A DNA stretch of 64,000 nt from Thermoanaerobacterales bacterium (GCA_012840135.1 DUMA01000032.1:1-64000), one strand, 5' to 3'; positions 7,429 to 15,841 are shown, counted from the stretch's first letter. A program made the numbers and translations. Notes: generated by a model not told the origin, from the letters alone.

Positions 7429-9843
7429 CTACAATGACCCTATGACCTCAGAGATGCCTCTGGCCTTGATGCGCTTCAATGGGCTTATGACGGAAAGGGC
7501 CGTCACGAGCAGGGTGAGAATCCATATCAAGATGATTTGGGCCAAAGGAAATCTCCAGACGATGCGAAACGATGAAAGCCAATCTGCAATGAGTGCTCTC
7601 TGCAGCATGACTCCCAAAACGCACCCGGCGAGGCATCCGGTCAGGCTGTACGTTGCCGCTTCCGCCAAAACCATTTTATCCATTTGGCCGCCTGACATGC
7701 CGACAGCCCGCATGACCCCCAGATACCTGGTCTTTGACGCGACGCTGGTATTCATGGTGTTGATGATGTTCAGAATACTGATTAAAGCAATGACCATCAC
7801 GAAACCATATATAAAAACTGCCATTGTCAGAAAGGCCTGGTCAAGCTCGGCATTTTTCTGGCGCGCATCATGGAGCGTTATGGAACTGTCCAGCATGCCT
7901 TTTATTTCTTTCACCGTTTGCTCCTGATTTCTCTTTTTAAGCTGTATATCTATTATCTGGTACGGTGATTCTCCGGCCAGCTCCGTGAACAGTTTTTCCG
8001 TTACGATAAATGTTGCAAGGTTCAGCCTGGAATCATTGAAGGGCACCGAACGCAGCCTGCCCATTACGGTCAGTTCTCTGGTCCCGGCAGGGGTTTTAAT
8101 ATAAACCTTATCACCAAGCTGCAGGTTAACGGTATTTATTGTGACACCTTTTCTTACATTGGTCATAACCGCTATGATGCCGTTTCGGGCATTCAGCTTA
8201 TCTTCATCGAGGGTGCCGTCGATCAAGTCCCGTTTTGCCCAGTTCAATTGATTCCTGTCATAGGAGATGAGCCAGGAGTTTTCATGAGGAACAAAAAGGC
8301 CATTATCTTGTATCTTGATTTCTCCCACCTGCTTTTCATATGCCTCGGTCAATCTTGCCGCATCGAAAGCAGCCTCCACATAGGCAAACCTTCTGCCGTA
8401 CGCTTTCTTGACACCATCCATATTCGACAGCTTTTTATACAGATTGTCGCTTATCCCCTGCTCTGACGTCAGGGAAATATCGGGAGTATACGGTTTGGTG
8501 GTCTTCATGCTCGCATGCATAAAATCTACGAACACCTGAAACCCCAAAAACAAAATGATGCTTATGGCAATGGAACAGGACATCAGAAAAAGTGTTTTCT
8601 TTTTCATGACGGCGTTATTTATCCCCATGGCGATCTCCGCACGGAACACTTTGGTCAGAAGGCCGCGTTTTTTTCTTCTGGATATTTTTATGTCGCCGCT
8701 TCCGGTCACCGCATTGATGGGGGAAACCATGGCGGCTTTTCTGGCTGGCAGAAACGAAGCTATAAATACGGTCAGAAATCCCGTGGCAATTCCCGCCCCG
8801 ATTCCTGAGACGCTGATATTAAACAACGGCATTCCGGCAAAAAGGCTGCTGTTATAAAACTTCAATATGGCCGAGCATACAAAAGCAACGATTATGCCCG
8901 AAACTACACCGATAGGAATGGCCCTCAGCGTTATGGCAAGCCCTTCTCTTTGCACAAGTTTTCTGATCTGATCCCGTGACGCGCCGATGCACCTTAAAAG
9001 CCCAAACTGCCTAACCCTTTCCATGACTGAAATATTGAAGGTGTTATATATCATCATGACGCCGGCGATCAGGACTATCAAAAACAGGATGGCTCCTGTC
9101 GTATAAATCCCGACAGCCGCCTTGTGCTTGCTCTGTCCTATGACTGCGAGAAGGCGTTCGTTGCGTTCAATCCTGCCATCGGCTATCTTTAATGTGTCTT
9201 TTATTTCCTTTTCTGCATTTAATATCTTTACCCCGCGTTTAAATAAAATTATGTATGATAATTCTGCCTCGGGCTTCACCATAGCAGTGCCATCAATAGA
9301 CATCAATACTCCCGGAACGGCCTTGGCCTTCATATTGGCCAGGTCATTGTATATTCCGCTGACTTTAAACTCTCTTTCCACATTGTCCGGTGAGGAAATC
9401 CTGACAGTGTCGTTTATTTTCACATTCAGGCGATGGCTTTCAACCGCCCACTGTTCCAGCATTATTTCATTTTCGGCCGACGGGTATTTACCGGCAATCA
9501 CCTTTATATTTAGATTGTCCGCAAGATTTTCGTCAAGGGCGCCCACTGCACATCTTACGCCATTTATGCTTGCCTGCCCGAGTTCTATCCACCTTCCGGC
9601 CTCTTCCACATCTATCCGGCTTGCAATGGCCTGCATTTCTTGAGCGGAGGCGTCTTTAATCAAAAGGTGGTAATTCCCATAATCATGGATCACCTGTATT
9701 TTTTCAAACCGCAGGAACACGTCCAGCATGGAGAAGATACCTGTCACAAGAGCCACGGACAGGGCAACACTGATGATGGCAAGATCGGTCCTCTTTTTAT
9801 GAGCAGCCAGGTATTTGGGGACAAGGACAAGATAATTCCTCAT
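7429..9843 (-). CDS. ABC transporter permease, FtsX/MacB-like
   Basis: An 804-residue membrane protein with an N-terminal membrane helix (about 20-40), a large outside MacB-type periplasmic-core-like domain, a FtsX permease block (about 245-390), a second helix and soluble domain (about 430-660), and a second FtsX block (about 690-800). Both FtsX blocks carry the family sequence FGLLRCIGAS / LGVMRAVGMS. It starts 6 nt after the ATPase stop and pairs with it. Such systems export peptides or lipids or act as mechanotransmitters against antimicrobial peptides. The adjoining two-component system supports a stress-sensing or peptide-resistance role; the substrate is unknown. Confidence 0.88.
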   Translation of the reverse strand: MRNYLVLVPKYLAAHKKRTDLAIISVALSVALVTGIFSMLDVFLRFEKIQVIHDYGNYHLLIKDASAQEMQAIASRIDVEEAGRWIELGQASINGVRCAVGALDENLADNLNIKVIAGKYPSAENEIMLEQWAVESHRLNVKINDTVRISSPDNVEREFKVSGIYNDLANMKAKAVPGVLMSIDGTAMVKPEAELSYIILFKRGVKILNAEKEIKDTLKIADGRIERNERLLAVIGQSKHKAAVGIYTTGAILFLIVLIAGVMMIYNTFNISVMERVRQFGLLRCIGASRDQIRKLVQREGLAITLRAIPIGVVSGIIVAFVCSAILKFYNSSLFAGMPLFNISVSGIGAGIATGFLTVFIASFLPARKAAMVSPINAVTGSGDIKISRRKKRGLLTKVFRAEIAMGINNAVMKKKTLFLMSCSIAISIILFLGFQVFVDFMHASMKTTKPYTPDISLTSEQGISDNLYKKLSNMDGVKKAYGRRFAYVEAAFDAARLTEAYEKQVGEIKIQDNGLFVPHENSWLISYDRNQLNWAKRDLIDGTLDEDKLNARNGIIAVMTNVRKGVTINTVNLQLGDKVYIKTPAGTRELTVMGRLRSVPFNDSRLNLATFIVTEKLFTELAGESPYQIIDIQLKKRNQEQTVKEIKGMLDSSITLHDARQKNAELDQAFLTMAVFIYGFVMVIALISILNIINTMNTSVASKTRYLGVMRAVGMSGGQMDKMVLAEAATYSLTGCLAGCVLGVMLQRALIADWLSSFRIVWRFPLAQIILIWILTLLVTALSVISPLKRIKARGISEVIGSL

Positions 9844-9849
9844 TTTCCC

Positions 9850-10524
9850 TTACCCCCCCAGTTCGGTTACAATACCGTCCTCCACATTGAATATCCTGTC
9901 CGCAAGGGCAGCGAAATTCGGGTTGTGAGTAATCATAATGAGGGTCTGTTTATACTTTTCAACGGACAGCTTCATCAGATTTACTATCTCTCTGCTGTTT
10001 TTGCTGTCAAGGTTTCCTGTGGGCTCATCCGCCAGAATAATCGCCGGTCTGCTTGCCAGCGCCCGACCTATGGCAACCCGCTGCTGCTGCCCTCCCGACA
10101 ACTGGTTGGGAAGGTGGCGTTTCCTGTCCGAAAGGCCCAGCAAATCCAGCAGTTCGTCAATATATTGTCGGTCCGGCTTTTTATAATCCAGCAATAACGG
10201 CAGGATAATGTTTTCCTCGACGTTTAATTCAGGAACCAGGTTGTACGCCTGAAAAACAAAGCCTATGTTGCGCCTACGGAAAACCGACAGTTCCTCTTCT
10301 TTCATTGTAAAAATATCCCGGCCGTCTATGAACACCCTGCCGGATGTAGGAGTGTCCAGTGCGCCGATCAGATTAAGAAGTGTGGTTTTCCCCGAGCCCG
10401 ATGGGCCGACGACTAAAACAAATTCACCTTTTGAGACGGAGAAGGATACATCACGCAGGGCAACCACCCTTGTTTCACCTTCTCCGTATGTTTTTGACAA
10501 GCTTTCGACTCTAAGTATTTCCAT
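9850..10524 (-). CDS. ABC transporter ATP-binding protein, LolD/MacB type
   Basis: A 224-residue ATPase with a Walker A (GPSGSGKTT), Q-loop ([10 protein letters not shown]), signature ([15 protein letters not shown]), Walker B with catalytic Glu ([12 protein letters not shown]) and H-loop (ITHNPN). The GNLD form and length are typical of the LolD/MacB/BceA branch. It is transcribed ahead of the permease and forms the motor of the complex. A separate promoter is visible just upstream (10566-10593). Confidence 0.92.
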   Translation of the reverse strand: MEILRVESLSKTYGEGETRVVALRDVSFSVSKGEFVLVVGPSGSGKTTLLNLIGALDTPTSGRVFIDGRDIFTMKEEELSVFRRRNIGFVFQAYNLVPELNVEENIILPLLLDYKKPDRQYIDELLDLLGLSDRKRHLPNQLSGGQQQRVAIGRALASRPAIILADEPTGNLDSKNSREIVNLMKLSVEKYKQTLIMITHNPNFAALADRIFNVEDGIVTELGG

Positions 10525-10565
10525 TCTTCCACCTCAGCTTACTATTTGGATTTTATCCGATAACA

Positions 10566-10593
10566 AGTATAGAATATCACCGAAACCTTACAA
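10566..10593 (-). promoter_or_regulatory. Predicted promoter of the ABC transporter operon
   Basis: On the minus strand TTGTAA (10588-10593) and TATACT (10566-10571) are 16 bp apart, between the kinase stop and the ATPase start. The transporter can therefore be switched on separately from the two-component system, as expected if the response regulator activates it. Confidence 0.5.
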
Positions 10594-10609
10594 TATTATG
10601 AATTGAATC

Positions 10610-11857
10610 TTACTGTTTTGTAAGCCTGGGCAGATGAACGGTGAATGCGGAGCCTTTTTGAAGTTCGCTTTCGACGGATATAAAGCCTCCATGCATCTCA
10701 ATTATTGTTTTTGCCAGGGCAAGGCCTATACCTGCGCCCTGCGTATTTTGTGAAAACCTGCTTCGATAAAATCTTTTAAAGATATGGTTTAGATCATCCG
10801 GATGTATGCCTTCGCCGTTATCCCGCACGGTTATCTTTACCATCAAAGGTGTTTCCTCAATGAGCGCCGAAATATGGCCTCCTGCTGCAGTATGCTCCAC
10901 GGCGTTCTTTATAAGGTTGCTCAGGGCTTCGAGCATCCACTCTCTGTCGCAGGGATAATAAACTTTTCCGCCGGCCTCCAGCTCAAAGGTTTTTCCTTCT
11001 CTTGCGAGCCTGGTTTCAAAGCTTTCAGCCGCCTGCTTAATAATGTCATTTAAAATATGGTTACCTTTATTGAGTTCAATAATTCCCGCATCCAATTTGG
11101 CCATCTTTAAAAGATTGGCTATCAGGGTTTGCATGCGGCAAAGCTCCTTTTCGCTTTTATTTAAAAAGCTTATTATGGCTTCATTTTCGACATTTTCATC
11201 TTTCATAATTTCGTTATACATCATAAGTGCCGATAGAGGAGTCTTTAGTTGATGTGACACATTTTCCAGGATATCCTTCAGGAAGGTCCTGTCATGTTTT
11301 TCTTTTTCGATGTGGGCGTGCAGCGCCGAAGTCATGTTATTTATGGATGCCGCCAGTCTTGACAGGCTTCCTTCTTCCGTATCCTCAAGCCTTGTCTCAA
11401 TTTGTCCCCTCATTATTCTGTTTATATCCTCATTATACCCGTCTATTTTTTTATAATGGGCTGCCAGAAACAGATAAATCGAAAGCAATATTGCGGCACC
11501 CATAAAAAAGGAAAAAATGAAATTTGTTGCCATATTCGACTTATAAAACGCGTTTGCCCTGGATATCAAATGAATTTGCACACTGTTTATATAGCCTGCC
11601 CTTTCAAGCAGCTTTCTGCCTTTGTCAAGATCGGTCCCCGTTTTGGCCGATGTGAAAATGGCCGGAATCTGAGAAGCCATTTCAGGATACTTCTGGCTTA
11701 AGAACCCCGCAAGCTCATAGTCGTGCTGTATCAATTCATTTTTAAAACGGACGGCACTCATATAGCTAATTAGCTGGGCCAGCATGAATCCCAGAAGCAA
11801 AACCGATATTATAAGTATCAAAAAATTTTTTGCGCTTTTATTTATCAGAAGGTCCAT
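10610..11857 (-). CDS. Sensor histidine kinase
   Basis: A membrane kinase of about 415 residues: transmembrane helix 1 (about 10-30), an outside sensor of about 80 residues, helix 2 (about 110-130), a HAMP-like linker, a dimerisation domain with the phospho-accepting His in ENVSHQLKTPL, and an ATPase domain with the N box (NLIKNAVEH), G1 (DNGEGI), F box and G2 (GAGIGLALAK). ATG 11857 follows GAGGTG and overlaps the response-regulator end by 20 nt, so the two are translationally coupled. It phosphorylates the regulator encoded just upstream. Confidence 0.92.
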   Translation of the reverse strand: MDLLINKSAKNFLILIISVLLLGFMLAQLISYMSAVRFKNELIQHDYELAGFLSQKYPEMASQIPAIFTSAKTGTDLDKGRKLLERAGYINSVQIHLISRANAFYKSNMATNFIFSFFMGAAILLSIYLFLAAHYKKIDGYNEDINRIMRGQIETRLEDTEEGSLSRLAASINNMTSALHAHIEKEKHDRTFLKDILENVSHQLKTPLSALMMYNEIMKDENVENEAIISFLNKSEKELCRMQTLIANLLKMAKLDAGIIELNKGNHILNDIIKQAAESFETRLAREGKTFELEAGGKVYYPCDREWMLEALSNLIKNAVEHTAAGGHISALIEETPLMVKITVRDNGEGIHPDDLNHIFKRFYRSRFSQNTQGAGIGLALAKTIIEMHGGFISVESELQKGSAFTVHLPRLTKQ

Positions 11858-12551
11858 GGCAAACACCTCGTACAATGTTCCATTTATATCCCATTCCCCT
11901 GACAGTGGTTAAAAAAGACGGGTGTCTGGGATCATCCTCTATTTTTTCACGCAGCCTGCTGATGTAAACGGCCAGAGTATTGTCATCAACAAAGCTTTCA
12001 CGGCAATCCCACAGCTTTTGCATTATCTGCTCCTTTGACAATATGACTTTCGGATTTTGCATGAAAAGGCAAAGCAGCCTGTATTCGGCGGATGTAAGTT
12101 CCAGGTCGATTCCGTTTTTTATCACCCTTCCTTCCAGGAGCTTCACCGCAATCCCGTTTGCCTTCAATTCCGCAGCCTGCTGATTTGCCGGATCGCAGCG
12201 CCTCAGCACGGCGTTTATCCTGGATATGAGCTCATTCAGTTTGAAGGGCTTTGTGATATAGTCATCGCCACCTATATCCAGGCCCATAACGATATTTACC
12301 TCCTCATCGGAAGCCGTCAGGAAAATGATCGGAATGTCCGATACTTGCCTGACCATTTTGCAGACATCAAAACCGCTGCCGTCTGGAAGCATTAAATCCA
12401 GCAGAATCAAGTTATATTCATTCTGATCAATACAGGCTCTGGCTTCCTTTACTGTCCTTGAAACGGTCACATCAAAGCCATGCTTGGAAAGGGAAAATTT
12501 CAAGCCTTCGATCAGGCTTAAATCATCTTCCACCAACAATATCTTTCTCAT
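11838..12551 (-). CDS. OmpR/PhoB-family response regulator
   Basis: A 237-residue regulator. The receiver domain (1-120) has the acidic pair VEDD, phospho-acceptor Asp in LILLDLMLPDG and Lys in TKPFK. The C-terminal winged helix (about 140-225) carries the family segment LTSAEYRLLCLF and the DNA-recognition region. It probably controls the ABC transporter genes downstream. The start is ATG 12551. Confidence 0.93.
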   Translation of the reverse strand: MRKILLVEDDLSLIEGLKFSLSKHGFDVTVSRTVKEARACIDQNEYNLILLDLMLPDGSGFDVCKMVRQVSDIPIIFLTASDEEVNIVMGLDIGGDDYITKPFKLNELISRINAVLRRCDPANQQAAELKANGIAVKLLEGRVIKNGIDLELTSAEYRLLCLFMQNPKVILSKEQIMQKLWDCRESFVDDNTLAVYISRLREKIEDDPRHPSFLTTVRGMGYKWNIVRGVCHGPSDK

Positions 12552-12607
12552 AGCCGTTCCTCCATGTCTCTCTGCGGGTATAATCTGGAATTATTGGCTG
12601 ATATATG

Positions 12608-12635
12608 TTTACTTTTTTAAATTTTGTGCTATAAT
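12608..12635 (+). promoter_or_regulatory. Promoter of the candidate antitoxin RNA
   Basis: TTTACT (12608-12613) and a perfect TATAAT (12630-12635) are 16 bp apart on the plus strand. No open reading frame follows before the strong terminator at 12692-12735, so the product would be a small RNA. Confidence 0.6.
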
Positions 12636-12641
12636 ATAGTC

Positions 12642-12735
12642 AGAGGTAACCGGACCCGCAAAAGTGCGGTTGCCACATAGGGTAATTAAAGAATAATCAC
12701 CCGCTGGGGCATAGCAGGGTGATTATTTTTTTTCC
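12642..12735 (+). ncRNA. Candidate antisense RNA of a type I toxin locus
   Basis: A predicted transcript of about 94 nt. Its 5' part folds into a hairpin with GGTAACCG pairing to CGGTTGCC around a 14-nt loop. Its 3' end is a strong intrinsic terminator with 11-bp arms and eight T. It overlaps the end of the toxin frame on the other strand, in the convergent arrangement of the txpA/RatA and par (fst) loci. No known riboswitch pattern was recognised. Existence and function are inferred from the promoter, terminator and arrangement. Confidence 0.5.
12692..12735. terminator. Bidirectional terminator shared by toxin and antisense RNA
   Basis: Arms AATAATCACCC and GGGTGATTATT give an 11-bp stem with a 14-nt loop. 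On the plus strand eight T follow (strong); on the minus strand only CTTTAATT follows (weaker). The toxin stop codon (12697-12699) lies inside the stem. Confidence 0.85.
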
Positions 12736-12845
12736 TTTACTTTTGGCCTTAATCAGCACGACAATTAAGGAAATCAGCGATACGGTAAGCATAGAGGATG
12801 CAATCATTAATGATAGAGCCTCGTATACCCATACCGCACCACCTC
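12697..12845 (-). pseudogene. Holin-like/TxpA-BsrG-type small membrane toxin, start codon out of frame
   Basis: A frame of about 45 codons encodes WVYEALSLMIASSM, a hydrophobic helix, then the basic tail KAKSKGKK: the layout of the TxpA/BsrG and putative holin-like toxin families (short, one membrane helix with a 'YEALSLM' start, basic C-terminus). The strong AAGGAGGTG site leads to an ATG at 12832 that is in a different frame and yields an unrelated 27-residue peptide. A one-base shift just after that ATG would restore MWVYEAL. It is either a dead toxin or unusually initiated. Expression would depolarise the cell membrane if active. Confidence 0.6.
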
Positions 12846-12870
12846 CTTCCTTCTGATATAAAGGAGGTGG
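12839..12870 (-). promoter_or_regulatory. Hairpin that hides the toxin ribosome-binding site
   Basis: In the toxin mRNA CCACCTCCTT (12870-12861) pairs perfectly with AAGGAGGTGG (12848-12839), which is the Shine-Dalgarno sequence. Ten contiguous base pairs around a 12-nt loop would shut off translation. Several type I toxin mRNAs are known to bury their ribosome site in this way. Confidence 0.75.
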
Positions 12871-12909
12871 CAACCACACCCTGCTCATCCAGTTACCTGA
12901 AATAATGGT

Positions 12910-12940
12910 ATCATATTCTACATTTTTATTCAATTTGCAA
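12910..12940 (-). promoter_or_regulatory. Possible toxin promoter
   Basis: On the minus strand TTGCAA (12935-12940) and TATGAT (12910-12915) are 19 bp apart. The spacing is long, so this is weak. Transcription would begin about 5 nt before the leader hairpin, mirroring the antisense promoter. Confidence 0.35.
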
Positions 12941-12954
12941 TTTATTTTTTCTTT

Positions 12955-13165
12955 CAAACAAGTAGAGGAAAATAGCCGGCCGGTCACACGACACTCCAGG
13001 CAGGCAAGGCACTCGGCAATGAGCGGCGCTTTTACATCGGTCGCCGCAAGCGGCGTCAACCCGAATTTCTTAAACTTGTCCACCTCCGCACCAGAGATTG
13101 CACAGGGCAAAAAAGAGCGGAAAGCTGGAATAAATACAGAGGCCTTTTGACCAAAGCGGCAGTCA
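12955..13165 (-). pseudogene. Flavin reductase family fragment
   Basis: The minus-strand frame contains SGAEVDKFKKFGLTP, VKAPLIAEC and LECRV, the middle part of the flavin-reductase-like (flavoredoxin) FMN-binding domain. The N-terminal part upstream is shortened and not readable as the usual domain. The C-terminal part runs out into unrelated sequence before the toxin leader. No start with a ribosome site is present. It is a decayed gene, which marks this stretch as an insertion/deletion zone. Confidence 0.6.
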
Positions 13166-13249
13166 TCTTCATCGTAGCCACATGGATCTTAGTAGCCAAG
13201 GTCGAAGCTGTCAGAGTGCCGGTGATGAACTTTTAAGCATTATGATGTA

Positions 13250-13378
13250 ATGTTTTCCCTTTACACCGACGATGGTGAAGAAATAAGAGAAGTATCGGGA
13301 AAGGTAACGCTGGACGGGAAGCTGATTTTTTCCAAAGAAGAGACAGGCAGTCTTCATCTTAAAAAATGCATAGAATAG
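13250..13378 (+). pseudogene. Orphan 3' coding fragment, unknown
   Basis: A 42-codon plus-strand frame encodes a hydrophilic peptide (FSLYTDDGEEIREVSGKVT ... LKKCIE) with normal coding composition, but no ribosome site. It looks like the tail of a lost gene. Not recognised. Confidence 0.3.
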
Positions 13379-13553
13379 AGCAGCAATATTGATCCCAATA
13401 TAAATTATCCACACAGTGTTCATTTTGGTCAACCCCAGATGACCGCCAAAAATACTCCCGATTAAAAATCCGGCAATGCAGGAACAGCAGCACCGGATAG
13501 GGCCTGACATAATTCGGCAAATCAAATAGCGTCAGCCCGGATCTTTTTGTCAT
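13376..13553 (-). pseudogene. Small two-helix membrane protein, frameshifted
   Basis: An ATG frame at 13553 (MTKRSGLTLFDLPNYV) continues sensibly only if the frame changes near 13500, giving GPIRCCCSCIAGFLIGSIFG and then TVWIIYIGINIAALFYAFF, two membrane helices with a cysteine cluster (CCCSC). Each half alone ends in low-quality sequence. The family is not recognised. It lies in the debris tract between rnr and the two-component genes. Confidence 0.35.
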
Positions 13554-13629
13554 TATAAGCGCACTCCTTCACACTTTGAGATAAGGATTTGAGATGTTGT
13601 CAACAACTCCGTCCCTCTGACACTCATAG

Positions 13630-15762
13630 CTACGGCGCTTGAGCCTTTTTGGCTTCTACCAGTTCAAAATCTATCTGCCTCTCGGGCACATTTACTTTCG
13701 ATACTCTGACCCTGACAGCATCTCCAATGCGAAATACCCTGCCTGTGCGCTCGCCCCGCAGAGTAATACTCTTTTCGTCAAAGTGATAGAAGTCATCTTC
13801 AAGGTTGCTCACATGCACCAGACCTTCCACGGTGTTTTCCAACTCCACAAACAGGCCAAAGGAAGTAACTCCGGAAATAACCCCTTCATATGTGTTGCCT
13901 ATGCGCCTGGCCATGTACTCGGCGATTTTCAAATCCGTGCTCTCCCGCTCGGCTTCCTCGGCTATGCGTTCCCGCTCGGAAGAAATCTTTGCCACCCGGG
14001 CTACTACTTTGTTGAGCTTTTCCTGTCTTGCCTCATCCAGCCTACCTTCCAGGTGTTCCCGAATGATCCTGTGTATCATTAGATCGGGATAGCGCCTGAT
14101 GGGGGAGGTAAAATGGGTGTAAAAATGGGCGGCAAGACCGAAGTGGCCCAGGTTTTCTTCGCTGTAGCGTGCCCGTTTGAGAGACCTTAAAAGCACTGTA
14201 TTTACCACGCGTTCTTCGGAACGGCCCTTCACTTTTTCCAGAATATCCTGCAGTGCCTTGGGCTTTATATTTTTTATGTCCTTAATGGTATAGCCCAGGT
14301 TATACAGAAATTCCCTGAGAGAGAACATTTTCTCCTCGTCGGGCACCTCGTGGACTCTGTAGACGAAAGGTGCCTTTAGCCAGTACATGTGCTCGGCTAT
14401 TGCCTCGTTGGCTGCCAGCATAAATTCCTCGATGATGCGATTGGCGATTCGCCTCTCCTCCTTCACTACATCCACCGGGCTGCCGCTTTCATCCAGTATT
14501 ACCTTTGCTTCTTCGATGTTAAAATCTATGCTTCCCCTGGAAAACCGCTTTGCCGTAAGTTTTCTGGCCAATTCCTCCATGAGCCTGAAGTCTTCCACCA
14601 GATATTCATAGCGCTTAATTGCGTCAGCATCATTTTCCTCCAGGATTTTCGTGACTTCGGTATATGTCATCCTTTCGCAGGTCTTTATCACCCCCGGAGT
14701 TATCCGGTAACTCTTTACATCCGCATTTTCGTCAAAGTCTATGATAATGCTCATCGTGAGACGATCGGTCCTGGGGTTCAAGCTGCAGATGCCGTTGGAA
14801 AGCTTGGGCGGAAGCATGGGTATTACTCTGTCCACAAGATAGACGCTGGTGCCCCTCTTCATGGCTTCAATATCCAGGGGGCTTTTTTCCCTGACATAGT
14901 AGCTGACATCGGCTATGTGAACACCCAGCCGGTATCCGTCTTTTGTGCGCTCTATCTCCACCGCATCGTCCAGATCTTTTGCATCCTCTCCGTCTATGGT
15001 CACTATCTTCTTATCCCTGAAATCCTCCCTGCCCTTCAAATCCTCGGGCCTTACTTCATCGGGTATACTTTCCAGCTGGTTCAATACTTTTTTGGGAAAT
15101 TCCAGAGGAAGGTCGTACTTTTTTATGATGGAAAGCACATCTACGCCTTTTTCCCCTTCATACCCCAGAACTTCCACCACTTCACCCTCGGGGTTGCGCC
15201 TTTTTTCAGGCCACCGGGTTATTTTCACAACCACTTTCTGTCCGGATTTTGCACCCATGGTTTGATCCTTTGGAACGAATATGTCATAATAAAACCTTTT
15301 ATCATCGGGTATCACAAATGAAAAATGCCTGTCCCTTTCAATGGTGCCCACCACCTTTTTGCTGGCCCTCTTCAGAATTCTTATCACTTCACCTTCGGTT
15401 TTACCCTCATGTCTTGCGGGCAGCTTGGGACGGACTACGACTTTGTCGCCGTGCAAGGCACCGTTCAAATCCTCACGGCTTATATAGATATCATCTATAT
15501 CCTGATTTTCAGGGATTAAAAAGGCATAACCTTTAGGATGGCCTTCGATCATCCCCACTACCAGGTTCATTTTTTCCGGGATACCGTAGCGGCCCCGGCG
15601 GGTTTTTACTACAAGGCCTTCCTTCTCCATATAATACAATGCTTTAAGTAAAAGGTCTAACTCCCCAGCCTCAATATTCAGTGCCTGTGCCAGTTCACTT
15701 TCCGTCATGGGTTTATATGCTTCCTGTCTCATGAATTCTATGAGCTGTTCTTTAAATGGCAT
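13630..15762 (-). CDS. rnr: Ribonuclease R
   Basis: A 710-residue 3'-5' exoribonuclease that degrades structured RNA and works with SmpB/tmRNA in clearing faulty messages. Order: winged helix (1-70), two cold-shock/OB domains (about 75-225), the RNB catalytic domain with the Asp cluster in TIDGEDAKDLDDAV, and a C-terminal S1 domain (YEGVISGVTSFGLFVELE). ATG 15762 follows AGGAGGCACAGC; the 19-codon longer frame lacks a site. The usual neighbour smpB is 6.5 kb downstream. Confidence 0.96.
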   Translation of the reverse strand: MPFKEQLIEFMRQEAYKPMTESELAQALNIEAGELDLLLKALYYMEKEGLVVKTRRGRYGIPEKMNLVVGMIEGHPKGYAFLIPENQDIDDIYISREDLNGALHGDKVVVRPKLPARHEGKTEGEVIRILKRASKKVVGTIERDRHFSFVIPDDKRFYYDIFVPKDQTMGAKSGQKVVVKITRWPEKRRNPEGEVVEVLGYEGEKGVDVLSIIKKYDLPLEFPKKVLNQLESIPDEVRPEDLKGREDFRDKKIVTIDGEDAKDLDDAVEIERTKDGYRLGVHIADVSYYVREKSPLDIEAMKRGTSVYLVDRVIPMLPPKLSNGICSLNPRTDRLTMSIIIDFDENADVKSYRITPGVIKTCERMTYTEVTKILEENDADAIKRYEYLVEDFRLMEELARKLTAKRFSRGSIDFNIEEAKVILDESGSPVDVVKEERRIANRIIEEFMLAANEAIAEHMYWLKAPFVYRVHEVPDEEKMFSLREFLYNLGYTIKDIKNIKPKALQDILEKVKGRSEERVVNTVLLRSLKRARYSEENLGHFGLAAHFYTHFTSPIRRYPDLMIHRIIREHLEGRLDEARQEKLNKVVARVAKISSERERIAEEAERESTDLKIAEYMARRIGNTYEGVISGVTSFGLFVELENTVEGLVHVSNLEDDFYHFDEKSITLRGERTGRVFRIGDAVRVRVSKVNVPERQIDFELVEAKKAQAP

Positions 15763-15841
15763 GCTGTGCCTCCTGTTTTTATAAATTACTTCCTGACTTA
15801 TTTTATGCTTTTCTGGCATATTTTACAAGCTATGTAAAGGC

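Larger units (their letters stand above)
12641..12899. repeat. Inverted repeat of two leader sequences flanking the toxin locus
   Basis: The plus strand at 12641-12677 and the minus strand at 12899-12867 carry related sequences. Both have CAG(A)GGTAAC(C/T)GGA, then a variable 11-15 nt, then GGTTGCCAC. Each arm can fold on itself. The two opposing transcripts would thus begin with nearly the same hairpin and differ mainly in the loop. Confidence 0.7.

Noticed and set aside
12641-12735. Riboswitch (preQ1, fluoride or c-di-GMP) before a plus-strand gene
   Set aside because: No matching consensus core was found and no plus-strand gene follows the terminator; the arrangement fits an antisense RNA better.
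12905-13150. Plus-strand frame of 81 codons as a gene
   Set aside because: It lies opposite the flavin-reductase remnant, lacks a ribosome site, and has composition of an antisense frame.
14389-15321. Long plus-strand frame (310 codons) inside rnr
   Set aside because: It is the antisense of a complete, well-conserved RNase R and has no start signal.
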